This document shows, piece after piece, positions 1 through 11,175 of a stretch of 64,000 nt of DNA (position 1 is its first letter; every line of letters begins with the position of its first letter). A model generated the notes under the pieces. That model had not been told where the DNA came from and did no database searches. It saw only the letters and a program-made list of their open reading frames with translations. The DNA is from Hirudinaria manillensis. Its lineage: Eukaryota > Annelida > Clitellata > Hirudinida > Hirudinidae. The position numbers and the translations under genes are program-made. The stretch covers positions 8,608,701-8,672,700 of the forward strand of contig CM067535.1 in the NCBI GenBank assembly GCA_034509925.1, given 5' to 3'.

Positions 1-295
1 ATTGCCAAGTGTTTCCGTTGAAAATCTGTTTTGCCTTACGAGAGCGCAGTTTGTTTTTTTAAAAAACGTTTTTTGCGTGCTTTTTTCACTCTTCTCGCTA
101 CCACCGCCACTGCTGCCGCTGTCGCTACCGCTACGACGACCGCAGCCGTCGATGTCGTTTTTGGCGCTGTCGCCTATTGCCTGTTTTTCCACATTGTTAA
201 ATTTCTTTCTGTCTTTTTTACTATCGTCCTACACGTCTAATCACGTCCTCCGATTGCACTACAATTTACATGAGTAGCGCTGTCTGGAGGAGCAG

Positions 296-368
296 GTCTG
301 TCTGTCTGTCTGTCTGTCTTTCTATTTGTTTGTTTGTCTGTTTGTTAGTTTATGTTTTTTCTTCTTTA

Positions 369-402
<34 letters not shown>
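296..402. repeat. TGTC and GT microsatellites
   Basis: A short run of TGTC tetranucleotides (about 296-320) is followed by T-rich sequence and a nearly perfect GT dinucleotide run at about 370-402 with one GC interruption. No coding potential. Confidence 0.85.
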
Positions 403-1011
403 GCTCTTCGTTTATGTTTTTTTTTATTCCATCATTCTTTCTTGTCGTCGTCGTCGAAGCGAGGGTTGCGTGGCGTCCACATGCATTTACGACTCAATCC
501 AGGTTCTTTTGGTTGATCAATGGTCCTTCTTTTATTTATTTATTTATTTGTTTATTTAATTATTTATTATTTGTTTATTTAATTCATTATTTATTATTTC
601 TTTTTCATTGGATCTCTTCGAGAGTGTCGCGGTGCTGGCGAAATCACCTCGCTCTCGTTTGCCGGTCGGCATGGTACCACTTTTTAGCATCGCATTTACT
701 CAATGGCTGCATCGCTTGAAAGACGGAGGGGGGTGTCCGTCCCTCTCGAGACCCTGGTGGGGGCCCTCGGCTCGAAGCGAGAGGACAAGGTTCGACGGGC
801 TGGATCGAAATGGCTTTGGATTTTCTTGCTCAGCAACTTACAATCATAATCATAATCGTAGACGTAGGATCGCCATTGCAAAAGGTAGCTGTCGGTCTCT
901 CGTCACGCGTTCTGCTTCCGAGCGGGCACCTGTAAAGTAGTTGGCACATCTTTTCTTCCTGTACAGTTACGACACGACGAAAGCATTGTCACCTATGCAG
1001 TCGCCAATTCG

Positions 1012-1205
1012 TTCAGCCATGCATGCATGCATTCGTTCATTCATTCACCTAACTATCTATCCATCCATCCATCCATCCATTCGAGCATTCATGCGTTCGT
1101 TCACTTATTCGGACGTCCACCCACCCATCCATCCATCCGTTCATTCATTCACCCATCCATCCATTCACCCATCCATTCATTCATTCACCCATCATCCATC
1201 CATTC
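1012..1205. repeat. Composite CATT/ATCC tetranucleotide array
   Basis: About 190 bases of interleaved ATTC and ATCC tetranucleotides, with GCAT copies at the left edge. The period stays at four but the unit drifts. The open frames across it are repeats of Ser, Ile, His and Pro and are not credible genes. The same repeat family (mostly as GGAT) returns in the last 4 kb of the window. Confidence 0.85.
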
Positions 1206-2230
1206 GCACGGGCATGCACATCGCAGATGCACCCGCAGCTGCATGCATGACGCAACAGCGGCTGCGATCTCGGGTCGCTTCTTCTTTTCTTTCCGTTTCG
1301 TCCTTCATTCTTTCGATTCTCGAAATTCGTGTTTGTTCGTTCGTCGGTTTTCATCGATTAATTATTAATTAATTAATTATTCATTAATTTAATCATCGAT
1401 CAATTATTCATTAATTACAAACACACGAAATATTCATAAGCCGGCATCGATCGACGGCATCTTATTGAAGGGCAACTTCGAGCGCCACTCGCGAGCTTTT
1501 TAGCAGTCCTCGAGATTTTATGCCGCTGAGGAGAAAATTTCAGTTCTCACAAAATTTCTCTTCCAGTGCTTCCTTCTCCTGTGATTGATCGTAGTGACCA
1601 TGGTGATGATGATGATGATGGTGATGGTGGTCGGTGGTCATGATGACGATGACGGTCGGGAGAATGACTGTGATCGGTCGTTCAGGATCGATCGCTAGCC
1701 GTCAGTGGCGCCCAAAAGTTTGGCGATGCAGACGACGAAGTGAAGCTGCACTAGTAGGACGAGATGAATAAATTATAATCAGGAGATTCCGACGATCGAG
1801 AAAGTCCATGGAGAAAGATTCGACTGGCCTAGCTTTGGATCGAACCGGCGGCGCCTTGATGGACAGACAATATAACACGATGACAATATAAAGACACAGG
1901 CGACAGAATTGAGCGAGCATGCAAATACGTGGAAGCCAAATACAAAGACTACTGTTGGCTGGGAGGACATATGACAACAGCAACAAAAGCAAGTGACGAT
2001 TACAACGAATTGCACTAAATGACACCAGATGAGGTGCTGGCAGCAACAATAGCAACGACGACTCAGTCGAACATCCAAAGCTTGTCCTGTAAGATGCATA
2101 AGAAATAGCCAGAATACTGGAGCAGCAGGTGATGATGGTGAACAACAAACAGAGATGTCAAGTTAATATTATTTATTAACATATAAAGGATGGTATGAAT
2201 ACTTGGTGAGATGTTTGGCTATTCAATTGG

Positions 2231-2236
2231 TTTATT
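2231..2236 (-). terminator. Candidate polyadenylation signal for the SLC29 gene
   Basis: An AATAAA hexamer read on the minus strand, about 255 bases downstream of the SLC29 stop codon. Position and strand fit, but the hexamer is common in AT-rich DNA. Confidence 0.4.
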
Positions 2237-2489
2237 TACATTTCGTTTGCTTTTGACAACATCAACAGTTTGATAACTATTGTTGTTGTTGATAGCTGTT
2301 GTTGTATATTGAAAACTATAAATTCCACTCGGATCAAACGCAGAGAAGAAGGCAAACACTCCAAATACACTCGTTCATGGTCACTCAATAGCTTTAAGAT
2401 TGGAATGGCAGAAATCGGTGATCTTCCAGCAATGGATTCCCATGAGGGGCGAACTAATGGAGCCCCCAGGGATTGAAGGAAGGGGGTGG

Positions 2490-5400
2490 TCAGACGAACT
2501 TCCACATGAAGAGCATGGACAGTAGGGACCCGAAACCCAAGCCTAGGGACAGGAAGAAGGGCATGATCGAGCCAGCCAGCTCCACTTGATCATTCTGCAC
2601 GACCCTGGAATGTACAAAGTCATAATTGATAAGTTTTTTGAGGTCATCGACTTACAGGTTAACCATTGTAATTAATGAGATGATTACACCATAAACCGGA
2701 CGAAAGTGATTCTATCTACTCACCTGGGTGAGTACATCATGCAGAGGGTGGACAGGTGCCCATTGGACCACCCGAGCAGTACGTTGAGGACGATGGGGAT
2801 CCAGTCGTCCATGAGGAAGGCCGTGGTGTAGTGCCTCGGTTGGATGTTGCAAAAGAGAAAGGCGGGGATGAATGCCAGCCTCAGGACACTCAGTATCAGC
2901 AGGAAGATGGGACTATTGCTAGTCGGCTTAAATGGACATTAGAGAGTGAAATTATCTTACAAGCAGGATATTATCTGGCTTTTGATGTCCTAACTTAACA
3001 AGCTGCACTCAAGTTTGCTCATGAAAGGGTTGAGAATAAACCAAAGTAATAATAATAATAATAATAATAATAGTATAATAATAAAAATAAGACAATAATA
3101 ATAATAAATGGAGATGTGTGGAGAGATATAATGATTTCATTCATTCGTTTGTTTCTCAAGATAAAAAGAAAAGAAATGAAATTTGTAAATTTGATGCGAA
3201 AGAAATTGGAGCAGACATTTGAACTCACCCATTTGAGGAAACTGACGGAACAGCGTCCAACAACGTCGAAAAGATTGAAAACCAGGAAACATCCGACCGG
3301 ACTGAAGTAGACCTCTGAAGAACGAGAGAAGGAGAGCAAAGGAAAGTTAATTAATTAATTGACTTATTACAAAACAAATTATTGCAAAACAAATTATTAC
3401 AAAATAATTTATTGCACATTACTCAACGAGTGCATAAAAGTCGGATGCTTTTGCAAGTCACAAACGGTGATCGACATTAAAATCATTTGTCAAAGGGAGA
3501 ATGAAAAACTTCCGGACCAACCTCTCCACGTCTTGTTGGTTGAATTTGATTGGATGGCTGAAATCATTGCAGGATAGCATGTCAAGGTTATTGTGAAGGT
3601 CAGACACATGGACACTGCATAAATCCAGATCTGAAATCAAATATTTGTGAATCTTTGAATATCAAGTGCTCGATATCGTGAACAGATGCATAAAACTGAA
3701 GCCGAGGCAGGTGGAACTGATTACGTATTCGTGGGAGGAGCCAATAACATATTCATGGGTGGAGTTAAGAGCAGGTGGAGCCAATTCGGGGCAGTTCAGC
3801 CCAAAGCACTGACCTTCTTAAAGACGTTGACGATGTCTTGGAAATTCGAGCACTTTGCACGACTGGCTGTCAGGGAGTTGACCACAATGTCCACGTAGTC
3901 CTGATTGAAGTCTGCCGATAAATGGTTAATTGTAATCGCTAATAATAATAATATTATAATATAATAATAATAAGATATTATATTCTGATAATAATATATA
4001 ATATAATAATAAAATTGTTTACATTGCTACTAATAACGAACCATTTCTATTAATTACAACCCAACTAAATTAATTGTTATTCGTAATTATGCCTCAGAGG
4101 ATGTTATGAATACGATCTCAACATCCTCAATTCAATATTCGCCGTTTGATATTTTTTTTAAAAACTGATAAGAAATAAAAAAGTTAATTAAAAATTAAAA
4201 ACACGACCTTTGTTGAATCTCGACTGGTTGAGGTAATAGCTGGAATAAGTCTGCAGGGAGAAATGAAGGAGTGAATATTAAAAAAGAAGGAGAATCGAAA
4301 TGCCCCGAAATGTGTTTGAATCTCCAATCCGTTAGAGAGACTGAGACGTGCATTTAAAAACACGAAAGGGGGCGCCAACGGATGATGGCGACGAATGTTT
4401 TTTTGGAAATGGTAAACTGTACGTTTATTTTTTATTTTTTTCTGTGAGAAGAACTAAAAAAAAATGGCCTGCATAAACTCGATAAGTCGTGCCAAGGTAA
4501 AAGTGAAACTTCCCAGAAGGTGAGCAGCTTAAATCTCCAATTAGATTGGCAAGAGACATGATAAAAAAAAAGAGTTAATAAACCAACAAAATGAGCCTAA
4601 AAATCCTAAGAAGTTCCGGAGAGTATTTAAGGAATAAACAGAGGGTTATTATCAGCATTTAACCCTAAATTAGAGGAGGAAAAGCAGACGATATCAATCA
4701 ATAATTGAACTAAAAGGATGATCATTTAGAATAAAATGGCTCTAATGAGACGTTGAGACGGACGAATGAACTGGCAAATCCCGGAATGAACGGAGTCCAT
4801 CACTCACGATTCTCGGCAGTGCGAGGAACCCGACCAGGCCGGCCAGAAGGGCGATGGTGGCGATGGCGAAGTACCAGAGTCCGCTGGTCAGTGGGTGGGT
4901 GCCCAGGCTGGTGATGATCAGGGACGTCAGGGCGGCAAAGAATCCCCCCAAACCCTGGAAGCCGGGAACGTTAAATTATCATAATTGCATGAATGTATTC
5001 ATAATGAATTAGCATATTTAATAACAATTTATCTATTTATTTATTTATTAACAATTTATTTATTTATTTATTTATTTTATTTATTTATTTATTAACAATT
5101 TATTTATTTATTTATTAACAATTTATTTATTTATTTATATACTCATCATAATTCCACTAAAGGATGATGGTTTGAACAAGAGTTGAATGAAACCAACCAT
5201 TCCGCTCATGAGGGACTGCATGTACCTCTCTGGAAACTTGCCTGCCAATCCGAACAGTCCCCCTTGGAGGATGGCTACTCCAGCTAGAAAAATCATCATC
5301 AACCTTAAAAGTACTTTCACTGTTGCATCATCATCATCATCATCATCATCAGATCAACCGACCATAGGCATTGTTCCTGTTATTTTGACATCATCATATC

Positions 5401-7517
5401 ACCACTTCCGTCATCATCATCATCATCATCATCATCAAGGAATTAAAGAACATCATACCATTCATTATGGCAGCTGTGGCCAATGAAATGCACAAGAATC
5501 CCTTTTGCCCTGCAAAGCAAATGATGAAAGGTGGTTATAACTTATGAATTGATGATCTGACGATGATGATGATGATGGTGGTGATGATGATGATGCAACA
5601 ACAACAACAACAACGATATATAACTGCGGATGAAATCGCTCGCAACCACTTTCGGCACTTAAGGGAGACTTAATGGTGCTGACAAAATGCTAAAAGAAGC
5701 ATTTCCATAATGAAATTGGATTGCAATAAAAAAACGACGACGATGATGATGATGATGATGATGATGACGATGACGATGATTATGATTATGATAATGACTG
5801 CTTTCATGCTTCTGTGACAGATCAATGACATTTGAAATAATTTTGCAACATCATTTATTATGAATTTTGAATGATTAAAATATTAATTTTTGTGGATTTT
5901 TAAAATTATTTTTAAGTGATTTCGATAAAGACCAATGGTGATAACGATATTACTTCATGTGTGATTAGTAATAATAGCAATAATATTGTAGTTTATTACA
6001 AACTAGTGTGAAATTATGATATGATAGGAATATTGTTAATAATAACAATAATAATATTACAATACTATCATTATATTACAATATTGTAATTATTATTGTT
6101 ATCATTATTATTATTATTATTACTATTATTATTATTAAATATTATTAAGAAATCTGAACCAACAGTCGTCAGTGTCAACATGAGTCAGGACTGCTGCAAA
6201 GAAGAAGAGCACGAAGAGTACGATGACGGAGCATATCACCCTCTTCTTCGATGAAATCCTGGTGATGATGATGATGATGATGATGATGTTAAAAATGATG
6301 CAAGCATTCAGCCGAGATCAATAGAAAATCATTATGGTTGTCATCAACGATAATATTATCATCATTATCCTTATCATTATCATCATACTCACTGTCATTA
6401 TTATTGTCAAATGTTATTATCATCATCATCATCATCATCATCATTAATAATAGTAAATAATAATAACGTATGATAACATTATCATCATTGGATACAAGAC
6501 TATGACGTTGAAAAATCAAAATTCATGTTCGGACATTGATTCCCGTTCCGTTTCCATAGCAACGACAACCAACGATAAACAACAACAACAGAAACAACAA
6601 CAACATCAACAAACGGCGCACAGGTTGGTGATGACAACACTGACGACCGTGAAGAGGATGCCCGGCAAGAGGGAGGCCATCTCGAGGTAGTTGATGAAAA
6701 GCACCTGGTCTTCGGTCAGGTTTCGGGGGTCATCAAAGGGCACCACGGACTCGTTGAGGGTACAGTTTCGCAGCTTGTACGAGAAGTACTGAAAAACGAG
6801 AAGGAGGAGTGAAGGTTTTTGTCTTTTTAGTTTTTTGTAATTTATTTTCTTAATTCGCAATAAAAAAAAAAGTCGTTTGTCGAGTGAAGTTTTTTTGTTG
6901 CTATTTTTTGTGCTTCAAACTGATTCATGACTTAATGGCTTCCTTAAGGATAAACAAAACGACTAATGCTCAACTGAATACATTGTCAGTAAGAAGATGG
7001 AGATGATTATGATGATGATGATGACGATGATACTGTTTGAAGGTCACCCTTTGATTTGTAGAAGGGCATGTGGTGTTGCATAACAATTCTCTTAAACATG
7101 TTTAATGTCAGATTTGTTTTTTAAAAAAAATGATGTTCCGAGTCAGATTCATATCAAAGGTTACTGGGAGCTTTTGCTGACAGAAATGAAAAGTACAATC
7201 TTTGCATAAAAATTTACTAGTTTTAGAGTGAATGACTTACTCGTTTAGCATTGCTGAAGAAATTCCATGGCAGCAAGCAGCCAATTCCAAGAAGGTAAAA
7301 AATCAGATATACAAAGTTGAACCTGTAAGAGATAGTAAAACTCTTGAAAGTAGGAACCATCTCTGAGAAAAAAGTTAATTTTCACAAACCTGTCCTTTAC
7401 TGGAACTAGATTATTGTCTAAATCTCTGTTTGAATGTATAATCAACGGAGCCTTTGCGCTGTCTGATGCCTGAGTCTCCACATTAGGAATATTGTGTTCT
7501 TCATCGCTGGAGTACAT
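2490..7517 (-). CDS. SLC29A: Equilibrative nucleoside transporter (SLC29/ENT family), 13 exons
   Basis: A polytopic membrane protein that would carry nucleosides down their gradient across the plasma or an internal membrane. Exons, 5' to 3' on the minus strand: 7390-7517, 7241-7322, 6622-6788, 6164-6258, 5459-5509, 5198-5283, 4808-4954, 4208-4250, 3814-3911, 3522-3630, 3229-3314, 2724-2926, 2490-2604. They sum to 1410 nt, giving 469 aa, close to human ENT1 (456). Family signs: the first membrane segment ends GIGCLLPWNFF; the central segment reads AILQGGLFGLAGKFP; the LPRI end of a helix is followed by an aromatic YSSYY stretch; YFSPVGCFLVFNLFD matches the ENT late-helix motif; the last helix begins near GSIMPFFLSLGLGFGS. 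The N-terminus, about 43 residues, is acidic and soluble. Exon 3 uses donor GTGCGC, chosen because it keeps the frame. ENT subtype was not resolved. Family assignment is firm; some splice sites are inferred. Confidence 0.92.
5030..5145. repeat. TTTA microsatellite with higher-order AACAA interruptions
   Basis: TTTA/ATTT tetranucleotides broken at least three times by the same TTAACAATTT element, giving a nested repeat inside an SLC29 intron immediately downstream of exon 6 (minus strand). Confidence 0.8.
5320..5440. repeat. TCA trinucleotide runs
   Basis: Two runs of TCA (about 5326-5352 and 5411-5438) inside an SLC29 intron. Similar ATG/TCA runs recur through the SLC29 introns (around 5560, 5735-5780, 6262-6290 and 6415-6445). 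The Ser/His-rich open frame over it is an artefact of the repeat. Confidence 0.8.
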
Positions 7518-7956
7518 TGTTGTAAAGAATATCTTTTTTAATCCAAAATAAATAGCAAAAAGTCAAGGATTAAATCGATCGGTCTCTGAATTTCCGGTCT
7601 CCACACTCTAGTCATGTGAACCACATTAAGATGAATGTATTCACCGGTCAATCCATAACACTGGGAACAATTGTGTTTACAAAGACATTTATGCTTAAAA
7701 TATTTTAACAAAACCGAGTTGCGTAAGATTAGTTGAATAGCCTTTCTAAAGTCAAGCCAATTTTAATGTATTTTTAAGCATTTTTAGTTACAAGTTCATA
7801 CAAAATTTAATCTTTGGTGTTTGTTATGGCAACGCCACTGATGCTATTTATAAATAAAGTCTTCAACCATTGTTTCTGATGCACGTATTTTTTATATGTA
7901 ATTTTAGATAGTTGTTGATGTACTAAGTCATTGTTTTATCAGGATATTAATAGTAT
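7518..7956. promoter_or_regulatory. Shared head-to-head promoter region, SLC29 and FAM161
   Basis: The first coding exons of SLC29 (minus) and FAM161 (plus) are 439 bases apart and diverge, so this interval probably holds both 5' untranslated regions and a bidirectional promoter. The sequence is AT-rich with no clear TATA pair or CpG-rich block that I could identify. The inference rests on geometry; transcription starts are not visible. Confidence 0.45.
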
Positions 7957-9688
7957 ATGTATAAGATGTTTTTAAGCATCGAGAGAGACGACTACTACGA
8001 CTCAGATTCTCGTATGGTGCCTGATTTGTCAAATCTTTCGGAAGAAGAATTTCAACGAAGATTGAAAAACTTAAGAAAGAGTCACCAAGAACTGTTGGAG
8101 TTGTGTGATCAGGCAGGAATCAAAGAACGTTCTAACAGAGGAACTAAGAAAGTTCAAATAAAGAATTCAAATCCCCAAAGTAGTTGTCGCGCTAAAAGTA
8201 TTTCAATCGAATCTCTAAGTTCCACATCTAGCTCTAAGTGTTCATCGAAAAATATCGCCAGAAACAAAAGATTCGCCAGGCCAAATCCCAACTACCTCCG
8301 TCCGTCCAGTAGCGATGCCCTTTTGAATTTCAAAATCAACAAATTTTTCGAAGGGAGTGATGATTCTGTTGTACTGAACTGTCAACAGCCCATCAAAAGA
8401 TGTCAATCTTTAACTTGGAATTCCGAGACTAAATGGAAAATACGAGGAACGAAAAAGCCAATAACTGTCTTCAAGCCGTTCAGCATGACCATCAGGGAGG
8501 AGGAAAAGAAACGAAATAATCTGTCGTCGAAATCTTTGAAGCAGCTGGAGCGAGACTTGAAGATGAAGAGAGATTTGGAAGACATGGAATTAAAAAGAAC
8601 ATTCGAAGCTCTGCCGCTACCGTCCACCACCTTTGATGGCTTATACGACGAATTATTAAAGAATAATAAACTCAGAAAAGAGAAAAACTTGCTAAAAAGA
8701 AATGAATTTTTGATGCGCACCAGTAAACCTTTCGGATTCGTGGAAAGGGAGAAAAACAAAATCCAATCCGACTTCCCAGAAAGAGATTTCGCGGCTTCTC
8801 CTAAAGAGGTTTTCAGAGCAAATCCGTTTCCCGTCCATCTCTTCTGCGAAAGAACTGACGAGAAACTGAGAAGAGCAGCCATTCTCAGGCAGATCAGATC
8901 TGCCGAAAGATCAGAGCAGCTCCTGAGAGCTTCGAAATCATTGAGTAGCATGAAGTATCGATCCATTAAACACAAGTGTCATGCACCAGTAAAAGTCGAT
9001 AAGAAACGAAATCCTATTCTCAGGTCTGATGTTCTCAGGCTATCGAGAACTCTATCATTCGCACCCCTGCCGGCTAAATGCACCGGTAAAAGTTCAGACA
9101 CTGAATCAAATGGATGCCCTAATGAAAGCCTCCGGGCTAAGTGTTCCACTCGAAAACTCCAAACATCTTACCAAGAATTTTTGAGCCGAACCGAGAATGA
9201 TAGGCTCAAAGTTTACCCGAGGTTTATTCATTAGATTTAGGTTTAAAAATAAAATAAAAAAAATTTTTCTAATGCAGAATAGATATTCGTTCTTTAATCT
9301 TTATTCCCAGAACCAGGTCTGCGGAATCTCCGAGAATCGTAGATCAAAAGCTTCCAACAAGTCGGAATGTTCGCACCATTTTTTTTGTCTTATTTATTTT
9401 TCGAATGATGCCCTTGGCAACCTAAATCATCTCGAAGCTCCGTCTCCGGCAGGATTTTGCGGCCGGCGGAAGGAAATTCTCTCGAATTTATGGATTATTT
9501 AGGGTTCTACAGGAAAATAAATTTGAAAGAATTCTATAAAAAAAAATTATTTCGGCTTTTAGGTGCCTGTCAGAAGCCAACGAGACGAGAACGGTATAAA
9601 GACTCGCAGAAGAAAAAATGACGAGTACTGGATGGACGAAGAGATGAAAAGAGAGATCGAGGCAGAATTGGAACGAATTACTTTGTGA
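7957..9688 (+). CDS. FAM161A: FAM161 family ciliary protein, 3 exons
   Basis: FAM161A and B are microtubule-associated proteins of the ciliary and centriolar region; human FAM161A is linked to retinal degeneration. Exons: 7957-9221, 9311-9368, 9563-9688; total 1449 nt, 482 aa. An in-frame TAG just upstream of the ATG supports this start. The N-terminus carries LSEEEFQRRLKNLRKSH, typical of the family. A conserved central block (about residues 175-330) includes FKPFSMTIREEEKKR, TFEALPLPSTTF, TSKPFGFVEREK, VFRANPFPVHLF and RAAILRQIRSAERSEQLL, matching the UPF0564 domain. The long first exon also reads to a stop at 9232-9234, but donor AG|GTTTAT and two downstream exons give a phase-consistent extension ending in a basic-acidic helix (KNDEYWMDEEMKREIEAELE). 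A versus B paralogue was not resolved. Confidence 0.88.
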
Positions 9689-11175
9689 ATTTCTCGTTGA
9701 TTGACAAGCAATCAAACAAAACCATTTTATTTCTTGTGATTCGTCAGACTGTTCTTATTTCACGTTCCTTGCTTTCCTTGGCACAAGGTCGAATTCAACT
9801 CAGTGAGATTTTATGTCTTAAATGTTTTTTTTTTCTGCTGCTATTCCTAAACAAAAATTTTAAACGAGCGAGAAGTTTTGCCATTTTAGAAATAGCTGAA
9901 GTCTAATTGCATTCCACAGTTTTTGGTTCTATTTTGATTTTCGAAAAATCGACCGACGGTTGACTTTTTGGAGACTGTTTGAAGTGGCAGCAGACAGTGT
10001 GTTTTCGTCTGCAAGGTACGTACGGGACTAGGAAAGAGCCTGAAAGTAATTTCAGCAACACTAATGTCCTCAGCTGCGGTGACTTTGAACAATTTCGAAG
10101 CAGTTCCGTATTTGACAGGGAGTGCACAATCGTCGTATTCGAAATCCACTCTTAGTCACCGAGTGTTCAAACTGCAGGACGACGACGAAAAAAAAACATG
10201 AGGTTGCGAAAGTACGATAATGATTCTCCGTCCGAATGGAGGGCGATGCGCAAAAGCATCGGATCGGATAATATTTTTTTCCATTCGTTCTTTTTGTACA
10301 AATTGAATCTTGGCAACACGCTCGGCATCGTACAGCATCCGCTGCTCGCTGCAAGGTCGTTCTTTCCAGATCCGTGCGTTAGATTCAGAGGCGAACGGGA
10401 GCAGTGCGGGAACCGGAGTGGAGACGTTCTTAGCCACAACTTGAGTTGTGAGTCACCTCCGCTAATAGCCCTCTGACGGCCCTTCGGTTTCAGCAAACGG
10501 CGAAAGTGGTTAATGGCTGCCTTTCGCTCGGCTAATTGACCCTCGAGCGAAAGAGAGAGAAAATGGAAGGCCAGGTTAGGTTTGCAAATTGCCTTTCGGG
10601 CTGTCATCCGTAATCTCCATATATTATAACATGTGGAGCTGATCACAATCGTACGCCGGCATACATTATGCACCTATTTTCCCCTCCCTCCAATTCTTAT
10701 CTTCCCGTGGCTTGCGTACAACCATAAAGAGATCTTCGAAGCACTGGATCTTCTGACAGATGTTTCGAACGGTCACCGGCTTTGAAAATTCGAATGTTTT
10801 GATGATTCAATCGAGAATTTTCTACTTCTTTATTCGGTTTTTAATGAAAAAAATTGCAAAAAACGAAGCCCGAATCTGATTATCGCGAACTGCGTCGGAA
10901 ATTAGGACACACTTGTGCGCAAGGTTAGTTTTCTATGCACATGGAAAGTACATTTTTAGCCAGAAGATTATGTCAGTACAGTACGTACAATGAGATTAGA
11001 AACTATCCACTGCTGTTTCGTTGGAGATAAAATGTCGCCTCGCACTTGCCCTATGCAAGCGCATCGCATCGATTTTAACACGCGTTAACAAACACAACGA
11101 TCACCTCTTTCTAAATACAGGCTACTGATTTTTTTCCCGTAGGTTTGCATTAACGATGTTCTGAAGGACACCGTA
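9689..11175. other. Intergenic stretch between FAM161 and the EVH1-like gene
   Basis: No firm gene. It contains the FAM161 3' region, one weak minus-strand candidate (separate entry) and, just before 11143, a plausible splice acceptor (TTCCCGTAG). That acceptor hints that an untranslated or short coding exon of the next gene lies upstream. Confidence 0.4.
10165..10454 (-). CDS. Weak candidate exon(s) of an unidentified minus-strand gene
   Basis: A minus-strand frame of about 90 codons is open through here (LPFASESNARIWKERPC, then YDAERVAKIQFVQKERMEKN). Its composition looks protein-like: charged helical stretches and no low-complexity run. A donor-like GTACTT sits near 10217, and CTGCAG at 10162-10167 could be an acceptor into a further exon ending near 10070. 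Another frame just downstream (FEYDDCALPVKYGTASKLF) ends at a good donor, GTACGT. I could not join these in one consistent phase and found no ATG or recognisable family. It may be a small lineage-specific gene, a decayed gene, or chance. Confidence 0.22.

Larger units (their letters stand above)
1..2489. other. Gene-poor, simple-repeat-rich flank
   Basis: I see no supportable gene here. The stretch is dominated by pyrimidine-rich sequence and microsatellites: TGTC, GT, TTTA, ATCC/ATTC and ATG types. Open frames in it are low-complexity and lack recognisable domains. The last 250 bases before the SLC29 stop codon form the 3' untranslated region of that minus-strand gene. Confidence 0.6.

Noticed and set aside
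941-1372. Open frames of 113-143 codons rich in His, Ser, Ile and Pro
   Set aside because: They are direct translations of the CATT/ATCC tetranucleotide array, with the same period in all frames.
8403-8975. 190-codon minus-strand Leu/Ser/Phe-rich frame
   Set aside because: Shadow opposite the conserved FAM161 block.
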